Notes: generated from the letters alone by a model not told the origin. Shown: positions 25,897-35,538, counted from the stretch's first letter. The stretch is DNA of 64,000 bases from Aequorivita lipolytica (GCF_007997135.1 NZ_VORU01000002.1:186001-250000); one strand, 5' to 3'. Numbers and translations are program-made.

Positions 25897-27693
25897 ATGA
25901 AGAACATTCGCAATTTTTGCATTATCGCCCACATTGACCACGGAAAAAGCACCTTGGCAGATAGACTTTTAGATGCCACTGGTACCGTAACCGACCGCGA
26001 AAAACAGGCCCAATTGCTTGATACCATGGACTTGGAACGCGAGCGTGGCATAACAATAAAAAGTCATGCCATCCAAATGGAATATACTTACAAAGGAGAA
26101 AAATACATTCTCAATCTTATAGATACTCCTGGCCACGTAGATTTTTCATACGAAGTATCTCGTTCTATCGCCGCCTGCGAAGGTGCGTTACTTATTGTGG
26201 ATGCCGCACAGAGCATACAGGCACAGACTATTTCAAACCTATATTTAGCGCTTGAAAACGACCTGGAAATCATTCCCGTACTGAACAAGGTAGATCTTCC
26301 TTCGGCAAACATAGAAGAAGTAACAGACGATATTGTTGATCTTTTAGGTTGCAAAGCGGAAGAGGTAATTCCTGCAAGCGCAAAAACAGGCGTTGGTATT
26401 GACGAGATTTTAAGTGCTATTATTGAGCGCATTCCGCCGCCAAAAGGTAATCCGGAGGAGTCGTTGCAAGCCTTGATTTTTGACTCTGTTTACAATCCTT
26501 TCCGTGGTGTTGAAACGTATTTTAGAGTTCTCAATGGCGAAATACGAAAAGGGCAGCACATCATGTTTATGGCTACCGGAAAAAGCTATTATGCAGATGA
26601 AGTGGGAACTTTGAAATTAAAACAACAGCCAAAAGACGTAGTAAAAACTGGCGATGTTGGTTATTTAATTACTGGTATAAAGGAGGCAAAAGAAGTAAAA
26701 GTAGGTGACACCATTACCGATTCCAAAAGCCCAACAGTAAATATGATTGAAGGCTTTGAAGATGTGAAGCCGATGGTTTTTGCAGGAATCTATCCTGTTG
26801 ATACCGAAGAGTACGAAGAGCTTCGAAACTCAATGGAAAAATTGCAATTGAACGATGCTTCGTTGGTTTTTGCTCCGGAAAGTTCCATGGCACTCGGTTT
26901 CGGTTTTCGTTGCGGGTTTTTGGGAATGCTTCATCTTGAAATTATTCAGGAAAGACTTGAAAGAGAGTTTGATATGACGGTGATAACAACCGTTCCAAAC
27001 GTTTCCTACCACGCCTTTAGCAATAAAGAGCCTGAAGTTCCAATTTTAGTAAACAACCCTTCAGATCTTCCAGATCCATCAAAAATAAACCGTGTTGAAG
27101 AGCCGTATATTAAAGCTACTATTATTACAAAATCAGACTATGTAGGTTCCGTAATGTCGCTTTGTATTGAAAAAAGAGGCGAAATCACTAATCAAACATA
27201 CTTAACTACCGAAAGGGTTGAACTATCTTTTGATATGCCATTGGCAGAAATTGTTTTCGACTTTTATGATAGATTGAAAACCGTTTCAAAAGGATATGCG
27301 TCTTTTGATTATTCGCCTATTGGAATGCGAATGTCGCACCTTGTAAAAGTAGATGTACTATTAAACGGAAATATTGTAGATGCTCTTTCGGCCTTGCTGC
27401 ACCGTGATAATGCTTTTGAAATTGGTAAGAAAATCTGCGAAAAGCTCCGCCAACTTATTCCGAGGCAACAGTTTGATATTCCGATTCAGGCGGCCATTGG
27501 TGCAAAAATTATTGCTCGTGAAACCGTAAAAGCACTTCGAAAAGACGTTACCGCAAAATGTTACGGGGGCGATATTTCGCGTAAGCGTAAACTTTTGGAA
27601 AAGCAGAAAAAAGGTAAAAAACGTATGCGCCAAGTAGGAAATGTTGAAATTCCGCAGGAAGCGTTTATGGCGGTGCTTAAATTGAACGATTAA
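25897..27693 (+). CDS. lepA: Elongation factor 4 (LepA), ribosomal GTPase
   Basis: A 598-residue translational GTPase. G1 is [10 protein letters not shown]2 lies in [11 protein letters not shown]3 is DTPGHVDF and G4 is NKVDLP. The LepA-specific C-terminal domain is present, with [20 protein letters not shown] and the ending [13 protein letters not shown]. It starts at the ATG ([12 protein letters not shown]) after AGAAGGA; the in-frame upstream start at 25867 overlaps the promoter box and is rejected. It affects initiation and 30S assembly in other bacteria. Confidence 0.98.
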   Translation: MKNIRNFCIIAHIDHGKSTLADRLLDATGTVTDREKQAQLLDTMDLERERGITIKSHAIQMEYTYKGEKYILNLIDTPGHVDFSYEVSRSIAACEGALLIVDAAQSIQAQTISNLYLALENDLEIIPVLNKVDLPSANIEEVTDDIVDLLGCKAEEVIPASAKTGVGIDEILSAIIERIPPPKGNPEESLQALIFDSVYNPFRGVETYFRVLNGEIRKGQHIMFMATGKSYYADEVGTLKLKQQPKDVVKTGDVGYLITGIKEAKEVKVGDTITDSKSPTVNMIEGFEDVKPMVFAGIYPVDTEEYEELRNSMEKLQLNDASLVFAPESSMALGFGFRCGFLGMLHLEIIQERLEREFDMTVITTVPNVSYHAFSNKEPEVPILVNNPSDLPDPSKINRVEEPYIKATIITKSDYVGSVMSLCIEKRGEITNQTYLTTERVELSFDMPLAEIVFDFYDRLKTVSKGYASFDYSPIGMRMSHLVKVDVLLNGNIVDALSALLHRDNAFEIGKKICEKLRQLIPRQQFDIPIQAAIGAKIIARETVKALRKDVTAKCYGGDISRKRKLLEKQKKGKKRMRQVGNVEIPQEAFMAVLKLND

Positions 27694-27706
27694 TCTTCAT
27701 TTCGAT

Positions 27707-27934
27707 TTAGTTGCCACAACTTGCACCAGCATCTTGAAGCCCTTGGATATAGGTATCATAGGGCGTCCCAGTATTTTGTCCGTTGACAGATGCATTTCCA
27801 TTGCGTTCCTCGCAAACTTGAAAACTAGCTGTTTCAGGCGAAGAACAGTTGGTACAACTGATGCCATCATCCTTTTTACAGGAAAAGATAGACAGCGTGC
27901 AAATAATTGCTATAATAAAGGGAACTTTTTTCAT
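27707..27934 (-). CDS. Small Cys-rich lipoprotein, 75 residues
   Basis: The leader MKKVPFIIAIICTLSIFSCKK has a lipobox ending in SIFSC. The short mature chain has paired cysteines (SCTNC) plus two more, suggesting a disulfide-bonded fold. Function unknown. It is convergent with lepA, with 13 bases between stops. Confidence 0.7.
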   Translation of the reverse strand: MKKVPFIIAIICTLSIFSCKKDDGISCTNCSSPETASFQVCEERNGNASVNGQNTGTPYDTYIQGLQDAGASCGN

Positions 27935-27970
27935 TAAAAAGATTTCTAGGAAAACGGTTTTATTTCAAAC

Positions 27971-29839
27971 TTATTTTTGCGCCTGCGCTTCATTTTCAGT
28001 TCTGGTGGCGTTTGCAACATCTTCAAAGTCCATTGGTTTACCCAAATAAATCAAGCTGCTGCCTTCCTCTACTTCCAGTTCTGAAGGAGCAGTTATTAAA
28101 TCTAAAAATCCATCGGGACGTTTTAGGAAAAGTGGAATTGCGTTTTCGTTTTCATTTGTTATTCCAAGAACACGTAAAAATTGACTCTGGCTTGCAATAG
28201 GAATTTCCTGAATAGATGGAAAATCCTGAGCCACGCGGGTAAAACGTGTGTAATCGTGCGTATATGAAAATAATTCTTTAGCTGAAATTTTATGACGATT
28301 CTTCATTTCTTCTGAAGTCATTAATCTAAATGTTCCATTTTCTCCAAATAACTTTCCAAAGCGGCTAATGGCTTGTTTGTTTATTTCGTCACTGCCCGTC
28401 ATTGCAAGTAAGTAACCAACGTCATTTAGTTCAATATTATCAGAAAGATCGTCTGAATAAATATTTGCGGTTATGGCATCAAGCCCAAGTTCCTTAGCTT
28501 TATTTACGTTCAACCTATTTGAGTCCAGCATCACAACGTGTCTGCCGCTTTTTTGAAGATAGGAAGCTATAAGTCTTGAAACTTTTGACGCACCCACTAT
28601 TAAAATACCTTCAGATTTATTTAGAAATACCCCAACCATCGATGCAAATGCCCTGGCCGTTGTTGCATTCAGCAAAACCGTTACCAATACCACTGCAAAT
28701 ACTAAAGGTGTAATATATTCTGCTCCGGGCTCACCTTTTAAGACCAGCTTTGTGCCAAATAGCGAGGCAATACCAGCTGCAACAATACCTCTGGGGCCAA
28801 CCCAACTTATAAATAATTTCTCATTTGTGGCGAGCGAAGATTTATAGGTGCTGAGAAAGACACCCAAGGGCCTTAAAACAAAAATTACGATGGCCATTAA
28901 TATTGCGGTTTTCCAATTATAAACTAATAATAAATCATCTAAGCTTATATTGGCTGCCAAAAGAATAAATAAAATTGAAATTAATAGAACGCTCAAAGAT
29001 TCTTTGAAATAAAGCAATTCCTTTAAGCTTGGTAGATCACTATTGCCCAAAAACATTCCCATAACTACTACGGAAAGTAAGCCAGACTCGTGCGCGAAAA
29101 GATCACTTTCCACAAAGATTAACAACACTACCGATAATGAAACAACATTAAGAAGGTAATGGGGTATCAATCTTTTTTTAATTGCGAAATACAGAGCATA
29201 TCCGCCAGAAATCCCGAAAGCAAAACCTATTAAAATAATCTTCCCAAACTCTAGAATAGCCTGCTTGGTATAGCCGCTGTCGCCTTCTACACTTATAAAT
29301 TCAAAAACCAATACAGCAACCAAAGCACCAATGGGGTCAATTAAAATACCTTCCCATTTCAGCACTGCCGAAACATCCTTTTTCAACGGAATATTTCTTA
29401 AAATAGGAGTTATTACCGTTGGGCCCGTAACAATTATTAAAGCCGCAAAGAGAAAAGAAATTTTCCAACTTAAACCGAAAACGTAATAGGCTGCAACACC
29501 TGCACCAAAAAAGGTGATGATCGAGCCCAAACTAATAAGCTTTACGATGACAGGGCCAACCTTAGAAATTTCACCACGCCTAAGCGTCAAACCACCCTCA
29601 AAAAGAATAATCCCAATAGCTAGGGAGACAAAATAGAAGAGATTATCTCCCGGAAATAGTCCTTTCCCGTTTTCATATATTGGCTGTATCCACTTAGTTC
29701 CGTCTTCAGAAATAAGAGTGGAAATTGGCCCTACAAAAAGGCCAATCAAAATTAGTGGTAAAATAGCAGGTATCTTAAATTTCCATGCGACCCATTGGGC
29801 CAAAATTCCTAAAATAATAATTCCTGCAAGTTCTAACAT
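27971..29839 (-). CDS. Cation:proton antiporter (CPA/NhaP-type) with TrkA-N/RCK domain
   Basis: 622 residues. Twelve or so membrane helices (about 1-395) include IVTGPTVITPILRNIPLKKDV and WVGPRGIVAAGIASLFG, the monovalent cation/proton antiporter signatures. A cytoplasmic Rossmann-type regulator (about 405-520, ILIVGASKVSRLIASYLQKSG) and a C-terminal TrkA-C-like segment (about 545-600) follow. It likely exports Na+ or K+ for pH and salt balance, fitting a marine bacterium; ion specificity is not readable. Confidence 0.92.
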   Translation of the reverse strand: MLELAGIIILGILAQWVAWKFKIPAILPLILIGLFVGPISTLISEDGTKWIQPIYENGKGLFPGDNLFYFVSLAIGIILFEGGLTLRRGEISKVGPVIVKLISLGSIITFFGAGVAAYYVFGLSWKISFLFAALIIVTGPTVITPILRNIPLKKDVSAVLKWEGILIDPIGALVAVLVFEFISVEGDSGYTKQAILEFGKIILIGFAFGISGGYALYFAIKKRLIPHYLLNVVSLSVVLLIFVESDLFAHESGLLSVVVMGMFLGNSDLPSLKELLYFKESLSVLLISILFILLAANISLDDLLLVYNWKTAILMAIVIFVLRPLGVFLSTYKSSLATNEKLFISWVGPRGIVAAGIASLFGTKLVLKGEPGAEYITPLVFAVVLVTVLLNATTARAFASMVGVFLNKSEGILIVGASKVSRLIASYLQKSGRHVVMLDSNRLNVNKAKELGLDAITANIYSDDLSDNIELNDVGYLLAMTGSDEINKQAISRFGKLFGENGTFRLMTSEEMKNRHKISAKELFSYTHDYTRFTRVAQDFPSIQEIPIASQSQFLRVLGITNENENAIPLFLKRPDGFLDLITAPSELEVEEGSSLIYLGKPMDFEDVANATRTENEAQAQK

Positions 29840-29977
29840 TCAGTCGGGGTTTTGGCAAATTAAAAACTTTTCGCTTCCAAGTAAAAATAATAATTTGTTA
29901 AAAATAGTATAATTAATTTATACTTCGCCTTTGTGAGTGTAACGCTTTTATTAATTTGCGGCTCATTCCCTATAATT

Positions 29978-30838
29978 ATGCAATTATTCCCTATTGAAGC
30001 CGGAAATTTTAAACTAGATGGCGGCGCCATGTTTGGCGTTGTGCCTAAACCACTTTGGAACAGAACCAATCCGGCAGACGAAAACAATATGATCGACATT
30101 GCAGCGCGCTGTCTTCTTATTGAAAATGGAAATCGGTTAACGTTGATTGATACTGGAATGGGCGATAAACAAAGCGATAAGTTCTTTGGTTATTACTACC
30201 GCTGGGGAAACTATAATATTGATGATTCTCTTAAAAAATACGGTTTTCACAGAAATGATATTACCGATGTTTTTATGACGCATCTTCACTTTGACCATTG
30301 CGGCGGAAGTGTGCAATGGAACAAAGACCGAACAGGGTATGAGCCAGCTTTTAAAAATGCAACTTACTGGAGCAATAAAGAACACTGGCAGTGGGCTACG
30401 GAGCCGAATAGAAGGGAACAAGCATCTTTTTTAAAGGAAAATATTATGCCCATGCAGGAAAGCGGGCAGTTGAAGTTTGTTAATCAGCCAAGTTCAGATT
30501 TTGCAGAAGCCATCGAGCTTGACTTCGGAATTCTCTATGTTGACGGACATACCGACAAACAAATGATTCCTCATATAAATTATAAAGGAAAAACACTAGT
30601 CTTTATGGCAGATTTGCTTCCTACGGCTGGCCATTTACCACTTCCGTTTGTCATGGGTTATGACACACGCCCCTTGTTAACGCTTCCCGAAAAGGAGAAA
30701 TTTCTGAACAAAGCTGCAGACAATAACTTCTATCTTTTTTTAGAGCACGACGCACACAACCCGATTATTACTGTAAAAAACACTGATAAAGGTGTTCGTC
30801 TAAACGAAACCTTTTCACTTAACGAATTTTTTAATTAA
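29978..30838 (+). CDS. MBL-fold metallo-hydrolase
   Basis: 286 residues from the preferred ATG at 29978 (MQLFPIEAGNFKLDGG); the earlier frame start at 29933 adds a hydrophobic leader not expected in the family. Zinc ligands are visible in THLHFDHCGG, a later DGHTDKQM and a terminal LEHDAHNP. It resembles the lactonase/quorum-quenching-like MBL group in length and in the sequence GMGDKQSDKFF. It lies 14 bases before the subtilisin-like lipoprotein, possibly co-transcribed. Substrate unknown. Confidence 0.9.
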   Translation: MQLFPIEAGNFKLDGGAMFGVVPKPLWNRTNPADENNMIDIAARCLLIENGNRLTLIDTGMGDKQSDKFFGYYYRWGNYNIDDSLKKYGFHRNDITDVFMTHLHFDHCGGSVQWNKDRTGYEPAFKNATYWSNKEHWQWATEPNRREQASFLKENIMPMQESGQLKFVNQPSSDFAEAIELDFGILYVDGHTDKQMIPHINYKGKTLVFMADLLPTAGHLPLPFVMGYDTRPLLTLPEKEKFLNKAADNNFYLFLEHDAHNPIITVKNTDKGVRLNETFSLNEFFN

Positions 30839-30852
30839 CACTTATTTCAAAG

Positions 30853-32517
30853 ATGAACATTTTTAAGATTACCCTTTTTTCAGTTGCAATGTCAACTGTT
30901 TTGGCAAGTTGCGGTGGCGCTGCAATTGTAGCCACCCCAATTCAAAATATTGATATTAACCCATTAAAAAATGCTCCACTCACAGATGCCCAACTTAAAA
31001 ATTGGCCAGCGATGGATTTGGTAAAAGATACCGTTCCAGGAATGAGCGTGAACAAAGCATACAGCGAAATAATAAAAAAGCGCAAAGGCGAAACGGTAAT
31101 CGTTGGTGTTATTGACAGCGGCGTTGATATTGATCACGAGGACCTTAAAAATGTAATTTGGACCAACCCCGGCGAAATTGCAGGCAACGGCATCGATGAT
31201 GATAAAAATGGTTTTATTGACGATATACACGGATGGAATTTCTTAGGAGATATTGTAGGTGAAAACATGGAATACGTCCGTATCATCAGAAAATTGAAAC
31301 CTAAATATGATGGTAAAAGTGAGTCTTCAATAAGTGCTGCAGATAGAAAAGAATTTGCGCTCTATCAAAAAGCAATGGCCGAATATGAAAAAGAATCTAC
31401 TGATATAAACGCAAATAAAGGACGTTACAACCAAATCCTTTCACAATTGAAGCCAACGCACCAAGCAATGGTTAAAAAGCTTGGAAAAGAAAATTACACC
31501 AAGGAAGATTTGGCAAATATCAAAAATCCTTCTCCTGAAGAGCAGCAGCAAATAGCTATGCTCAGTCAAATGATGAATTTTGCCGACTCAGTGCCGGAAG
31601 TTATCAAAGAATTGGAAGGCGGTATTGAATATTTCAATGGAAGATTGGAAAACAATTTCAATATGACGAAAGATTTCCGCGGTATATTGGGCGACAATCC
31701 AGATGATATTACAGACAATATTTACGGCGACAATAACGTGGCCGGTCCAGACCCGACGAGAGAAAACGTAAAACACGGAACACACGTTGCTGGAATTATT
31801 GCAGCAGAGCGCAACAACGGTATCGGGATGGATGGTGTTGCAAAAAATGTGAAAATTATGGCCGTACGCGCCGTACCAGATGGCGATGAGTACGATAAAG
31901 ACATTGCCTTGGCCATTCGTTATGCAGTAGATAATGGCGCAAAAGTGTTGAATACTAGCTTCGGAAAATATTACTCTCCACAAGCAGATTGGGTTTATGA
32001 TGCTATTAAATACGCAGCCTCAAAAGATGTATTAATTGTGAATGCCGCAGGAAACGATGGCTTTGATTTGGACACTGTAAACGTTTATCCAAACGACCAA
32101 ATTGACAACGGTTCTGAAATGGCAGATTCATTCTTGACCGTAGGCGCGCTTAACTTTGACTATGGGAGTGAATTGGTTGCAAACTTTTCAAACTATGGAA
32201 AAACAAACGTAGATGTTTTTGCACCGGGTGTTAAAATTTGGGCAACCACACCTTTAAATACCTATGAATATTTACAGGGAACCTCAATGGCCGCACCTGA
32301 AGTTGCTGGCGTTGCCGCAATGGTTCGTTCTTATTATCCAAACCTTTCTGCAAAACAAGTAAAGCAGATTTTGATGGATAGCGGTCTTTCAACAAATACA
32401 AAAGTTGTTTTGGGTGGCGAAACTTCCAACACAGAATCATTCTCAAATATTTCAAAATCAGGAAAAATGGTAAATATGTATAACGCCCTAATTATGGCTG
32501 ATAAAATGTCTCAATAA
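30853..32517 (+). CDS. S8 (subtilisin-like) peptidase, predicted lipoprotein
   Basis: 554 residues. A lipoprotein leader ends in VLASC (Cys20). The catalytic triad is Asp88 in IDSGVDIDH, His308 in KHGTHVAGI and Ser478 in GTSMAAPEVAGV. Asp and His are separated by about 220 residues instead of the usual 30-60, because of a charged helical insertion (about 140-290). The protein is probably anchored in the outer membrane. There is no T9SS sorting domain. Its stop codon overlaps the start of the M1 peptidase by one base (TAATG), so the two proteases are translationally coupled. Confidence 0.95.
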   Translation: MNIFKITLFSVAMSTVLASCGGAAIVATPIQNIDINPLKNAPLTDAQLKNWPAMDLVKDTVPGMSVNKAYSEIIKKRKGETVIVGVIDSGVDIDHEDLKNVIWTNPGEIAGNGIDDDKNGFIDDIHGWNFLGDIVGENMEYVRIIRKLKPKYDGKSESSISAADRKEFALYQKAMAEYEKESTDINANKGRYNQILSQLKPTHQAMVKKLGKENYTKEDLANIKNPSPEEQQQIAMLSQMMNFADSVPEVIKELEGGIEYFNGRLENNFNMTKDFRGILGDNPDDITDNIYGDNNVAGPDPTRENVKHGTHVAGIIAAERNNGIGMDGVAKNVKIMAVRAVPDGDEYDKDIALAIRYAVDNGAKVLNTSFGKYYSPQADWVYDAIKYAASKDVLIVNAAGNDGFDLDTVNVYPNDQIDNGSEMADSFLTVGALNFDYGSELVANFSNYGKTNVDVFAPGVKIWATTPLNTYEYLQGTSMAAPEVAGVAAMVRSYYPNLSAKQVKQILMDSGLSTNTKVVLGGETSNTESFSNISKSGKMVNMYNALIMADKMSQ

Positions 32518-34352
32518 TGAAGCATATTTTAAACGGATTTTTTTTAACAGCAGTATTCTTTTCTGCCTTTGCGCAGAATAACAACAGCTATTGGCAACAG
32601 GAAGTTGATTATAAAATGAACGTTCAAATGGACGTGAAAACTTTTCAGTACAAAGGAACGCAGGAGTTGAAATACACGAACAATTCTCCCGATACTTTAA
32701 ACAAGGTTTTCTATCATCTTTACTTCAACGCTTTTCAACCGGGAAGCGAAATGGACGTGCGTTCGCGCTCCATTGCAGATCCCGATAGCCGTGTGATGGA
32801 CAGAATTTCGAAATTATTACCTTCTGAAATTGGTTACATAAAACCCACAATGTTCACCCAAGATAATACAACCGCCAAGTACACAATTAAAGGCACGGTG
32901 ATGGAAGTAATGCTGAACAAACCCATTTTGCCAGGTGAAAGCACTGTTTTCAGTATGGAATGGGATGCCCAAGTGCCATCACAGATTCGGCGGTCGGGTA
33001 GAGAAAGTTCTGAAGGCGTTGCCCTAACTATGACGCAATGGTACCCAAAACTAGCTGAATATGATTTTGAAGGATGGCATGCCGATCCTTACATTGCTCG
33101 TGAATTTCACGGCGTATGGGGGGATTTTGACGTGACCATAACTATAGATGCAGATTACACAATTGGCGGAACAGGCTATCTTCAAAACCCAGCAGAAGTT
33201 GGCCATGGCTACACAATTCCCGGACAAAAGTGGATGAAGCCAGTAAAAGGCAAATACACTTGGCACTTTTTGGCGCCAGATGTGCACGATTTTGCTTGGG
33301 CTGCAGATGATGACTATATTCACGATACTTATCCAGGACCAAATGGAGTGACGCTTCATTTTTTCTACAAAGACAACCCTGAAATTGCAGAAAACTGGAA
33401 AAATCTACAACCCAAAACTGCCGAATTGATGGCCTTTTTTAATGAGCAAATAGGGGAATATCCATATGAGCAATACTCTGTGATACAAGGTGGCGACGGC
33501 GGAATGGAATATGCAATGAGTACTATGATAACCGGCGGTCGTGAGTTTGGAAGTTTAGTGGGCGTGACTGCTCATGAACTAGCACATTCATGGTTTCAGT
33601 TTGTTTTGGCTACCAATGAAAGCAAACACGAATGGATGGATGAAGGATTTACTTCATACATTTCAGATGAAGCTATGAATTATGTTATGAAGGAAGACAA
33701 GCCAAATCCACATGCCGGTTCATACCGAAGTTATTTATATATGGCAACAAGCGGAGCGGAGCAACCTCTTTCTACGCACGCAGACAGATACGCAAGCAAC
33801 CGTGCCTATGGAGTAAATGCTTACAGTAAGGGTTCTGTATTTTTAACGCAATTGGGATACGTTATCGGGCCAGAAAATCTATCAAAAACTTTGAAGCGTT
33901 ATTATTCAGATTTTAAATTTAAACACCCTACGCCAAATGATTTTATTCGCACTGCGGAAAAGGTTTCGGGTTTTGAATTGGATTGGTATTTAATGGATTG
34001 GACACAGACCACAAACACCATAGATTACGGAATTAAAACTGTTGAAAATGAAGAAGAAAACACAAAGGTGACTTTGGAAAGAATTGGTTTAATGCCAATG
34101 CCAATAGACCTTTACGTTACGTATGAAGATGATACGCAAGAGTTATTTTATATTCCTTTGCGAATGACGTGGGGTGAAAAACCAAATCCATTTACTGATC
34201 TAAAACGCATTGTTTTGGAAGATTGGGCCTGGGCATATCCAACCTATACTTTTGAAATAAAAAGCGGAAAAAAAATAAAAAATATGATGATTGATGCCAC
34301 GCGAAGAATGGCAGATATAAATCCTGAGAATAATCTTTGGGAAGCTAAATAA
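32517..34352 (+). CDS. M1 family aminopeptidase, secreted
   Basis: 611 residues with a signal peptide (MKHILNGFFLTAVFFSAFAQ). The zinc site is HELAHSW (His353, Glu354, His357) with the distal Glu376 in HEWMDEGFTSY, that is HExxH-x18-E. The substrate-binding exopeptidase motif appears as GGDGGMEYAMST rather than canonical GAMEN. This is typical of the Bacteroidota M1 branch. It is periplasmic or surface-exposed by inference and would trim peptides produced by the coupled S8 protease. A REP palindrome begins 13 bases after its stop. Confidence 0.95.
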   Translation: MKHILNGFFLTAVFFSAFAQNNNSYWQQEVDYKMNVQMDVKTFQYKGTQELKYTNNSPDTLNKVFYHLYFNAFQPGSEMDVRSRSIADPDSRVMDRISKLLPSEIGYIKPTMFTQDNTTAKYTIKGTVMEVMLNKPILPGESTVFSMEWDAQVPSQIRRSGRESSEGVALTMTQWYPKLAEYDFEGWHADPYIAREFHGVWGDFDVTITIDADYTIGGTGYLQNPAEVGHGYTIPGQKWMKPVKGKYTWHFLAPDVHDFAWAADDDYIHDTYPGPNGVTLHFFYKDNPEIAENWKNLQPKTAELMAFFNEQIGEYPYEQYSVIQGGDGGMEYAMSTMITGGREFGSLVGVTAHELAHSWFQFVLATNESKHEWMDEGFTSYISDEAMNYVMKEDKPNPHAGSYRSYLYMATSGAEQPLSTHADRYASNRAYGVNAYSKGSVFLTQLGYVIGPENLSKTLKRYYSDFKFKHPTPNDFIRTAEKVSGFELDWYLMDWTQTTNTIDYGIKTVENEEENTKVTLERIGLMPMPIDLYVTYEDDTQELFYIPLRMTWGEKPNPFTDLKRIVLEDWAWAYPTYTFEIKSGKKIKNMMIDATRRMADINPENNLWEAK

Positions 34353-34364
34353 TATCGAACCCAA

Positions 34365-34390
34365 TAGGCGCGCGATTCATCGCGCGCCTA
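34365..34390. repeat. REP palindrome at the 3' end of the RAYT gene
   Basis: A perfect 26-base palindrome: arm TAGGCGCGCGAT (34365-34376), two-base loop, and its exact complement (34379-34390). Extremely GC-rich for this genome. Its last three bases are the stop codon of the RAYT gene on the minus strand. Confidence 0.95.
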
Positions 34391-34990
34391 CATACTTAAT
34401 CCCGAATCATTGTTTCTATCCCTCTCCCACATTTTTGGGTTGTTTGCTATATGGTCCTGAATTTTTATAAATGATTGTTGATTTCGTATAACGTGGTCAT
34501 AAAATCTTGGTTGCCAACAAAATTTGGGATTAACTTTTCTACAATCAAATGTAGTTTTACCCTTAAACCAACGAACAGCGGTGGAAATATTTTGATACAA
34601 CATTGGGTTGTTGCTACCAGTTATTCCACCCGTTTTCGTAGGCGCGCGATTTATCGCGCGCACATTATCATCAATCGGGCACACATTATCATCAATCGCG
34701 TGCTCATTACCATCATTGGTATCCCCACTGTACAAACCATCAATTATCAAAATTCCGTGCAAATGATTGGGCATAATCACAAAATCTGCAATTTTAATAT
34801 TTCGAAATTGTTTATCGATATCCTGCCAATTTGTTTCGGCCACGGTTCCTATTTCATTCAAAAACATTTTACCGTTTTCAATTTTCCCAAATAAATATTC
34901 TTTATTTATAGTGCAAATGGTTATAAAATATAACCCTACATTAGAATAGTTCCATTCCTTCAATCTAAAAGAACCATCTTTGTGTTTCAT
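34388..34990 (-). CDS. REP-associated tyrosine transposase (RAYT, IS200-like Y1 fold), possibly inactive
   Basis: 200 residues of the RAYT group: N-terminal GLYFITICTINKEYLFG, the HUH pair in MPNHLHGI (His76, His78), a basic WFKGKTTFDCRK, and PRFYDHVIRNQQSF. In related proteins the segment before NP reads YIxNNP and holds a conserved Tyr; here it is DHIANNP (His180), so catalysis is doubtful. Residues about 95-118 (HAIDDNV, PIDDNV, RAINRAP) are a low-complexity insert encoded by a REP palindrome and short tandem repeats inside the gene. REP palindromes lie at both ends of the gene, as expected of a domesticated REP-mobilising enzyme. Length is normal only because of the insert. Confidence 0.92.
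   Translation of the reverse strand: MKHKDGSFRLKEWNYSNVGLYFITICTINKEYLFGKIENGKMFLNEIGTVAETNWQDIDKQFRNIKIADFVIMPNHLHGILIIDGLYSGDTNDGNEHAIDDNVCPIDDNVRAINRAPTKTGGITGSNNPMLYQNISTAVRWFKGKTTFDCRKVNPKFCWQPRFYDHVIRNQQSFIKIQDHIANNPKMWERDRNNDSGLSM
34639..34725. repeat. REP palindrome and 21-base tandem repeats inside the RAYT coding sequence
   Basis: The arm GGCGCGCGAT (34641-34650) and its complement (34653-34662) form a REP hairpin inside the coding region. Three imperfect 21-base repeats (ATTATCATCAATCG core) follow. The length keeps the reading frame. Confidence 0.85.
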
Positions 34991-35094
34991 TTAAACAGGT
35001 TTATTTTTAAAATAAATATAAGCCATTTTGTTAAATTTATCTCAGGAATCCAAAGTTTCAATACTGTTTCTGATTTTGACAGGATGAAACGAAA

Positions 35095-35163
35095 TGGCGC
35101 GCGATGAATCGAAAAAAAGCGCGTGATGAATCGAAAAAGAGCGCGCGATGAATCGCGCGCCTA
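35095..35163. repeat. REP cluster between the RAYT gene and rnpA
   Basis: Three head-to-tail half-units of about 22 bases (GCGCG(C/T)GATGAATCGA plus an A-run) end in a full palindrome: GCGCGCGAT (35141-35149), two-base loop, ATCGCGCGC (35152-35160). The array stops 9 bases before the rnpA start codon. Confidence 0.93.
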
Positions 35164-35172
35164 CCAAATAAT

Positions 35173-35538
35173 ATGAACCAAAAATTTCCCAAAGCCGAAA
35201 AACTAAAAAGTTCCAAAACAATCGAAAAGTTGTTCCTGGAAGGAAAAACATATTCCAAATTTCCTTTAAAAGTATTTTTTCTTCCCAAAGAAAACATAGA
35301 AACCCACCGCGCTGCATTTGCAGTTCCAAAAAGAAATTTTAAATCTGCCGTAGACAGAAGCCGTGTAAAAAGACAGCTCCGTGAAGCATACCGTCTTCAA
35401 AAAGAATTGCTTGATGAAATTCACGGCAAGAACTTTGTAATGCTATTTCTTTTTTTAGGAAAAGTCAAACCGCAGTACGCCGAACTGGAAAAGGCAATAG
35501 TTGTTCTGCTTAAAAAATTACACGATGAAAATAGTTAG
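35173..35538 (+). CDS. rnpA: Ribonuclease P protein component
   Basis: A 121-residue basic protein that assists the RNase P RNA in maturing tRNA 5' ends. It starts MNQKFPKAEKLKSSKTIEKLF. The RNA-binding signature RNFKSAVDRSRVKRQLREAYR is clear, and AAFAVPKRNFK precedes it. It is not linked to rpmH or dnaA here. A REP array lies directly upstream and would be in its leader. It overlaps the next gene by 14 bases. Confidence 0.96.
   Translation: MNQKFPKAEKLKSSKTIEKLFLEGKTYSKFPLKVFFLPKENIETHRAAFAVPKRNFKSAVDRSRVKRQLREAYRLQKELLDEIHGKNFVMLFLFLGKVKPQYAELEKAIVVLLKKLHDENS

Noticed and set aside
34639-34725. CRISPR-like array in the RAYT gene
   Set aside because: Repeats are 21 bases, head to tail without unique spacers, and translated in frame.
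35095-35163. Coding frames across the REP cluster on the minus strand
   Set aside because: Open frames there come from the GC-rich palindromes lacking stops; they have no start context and overlap rnpA.
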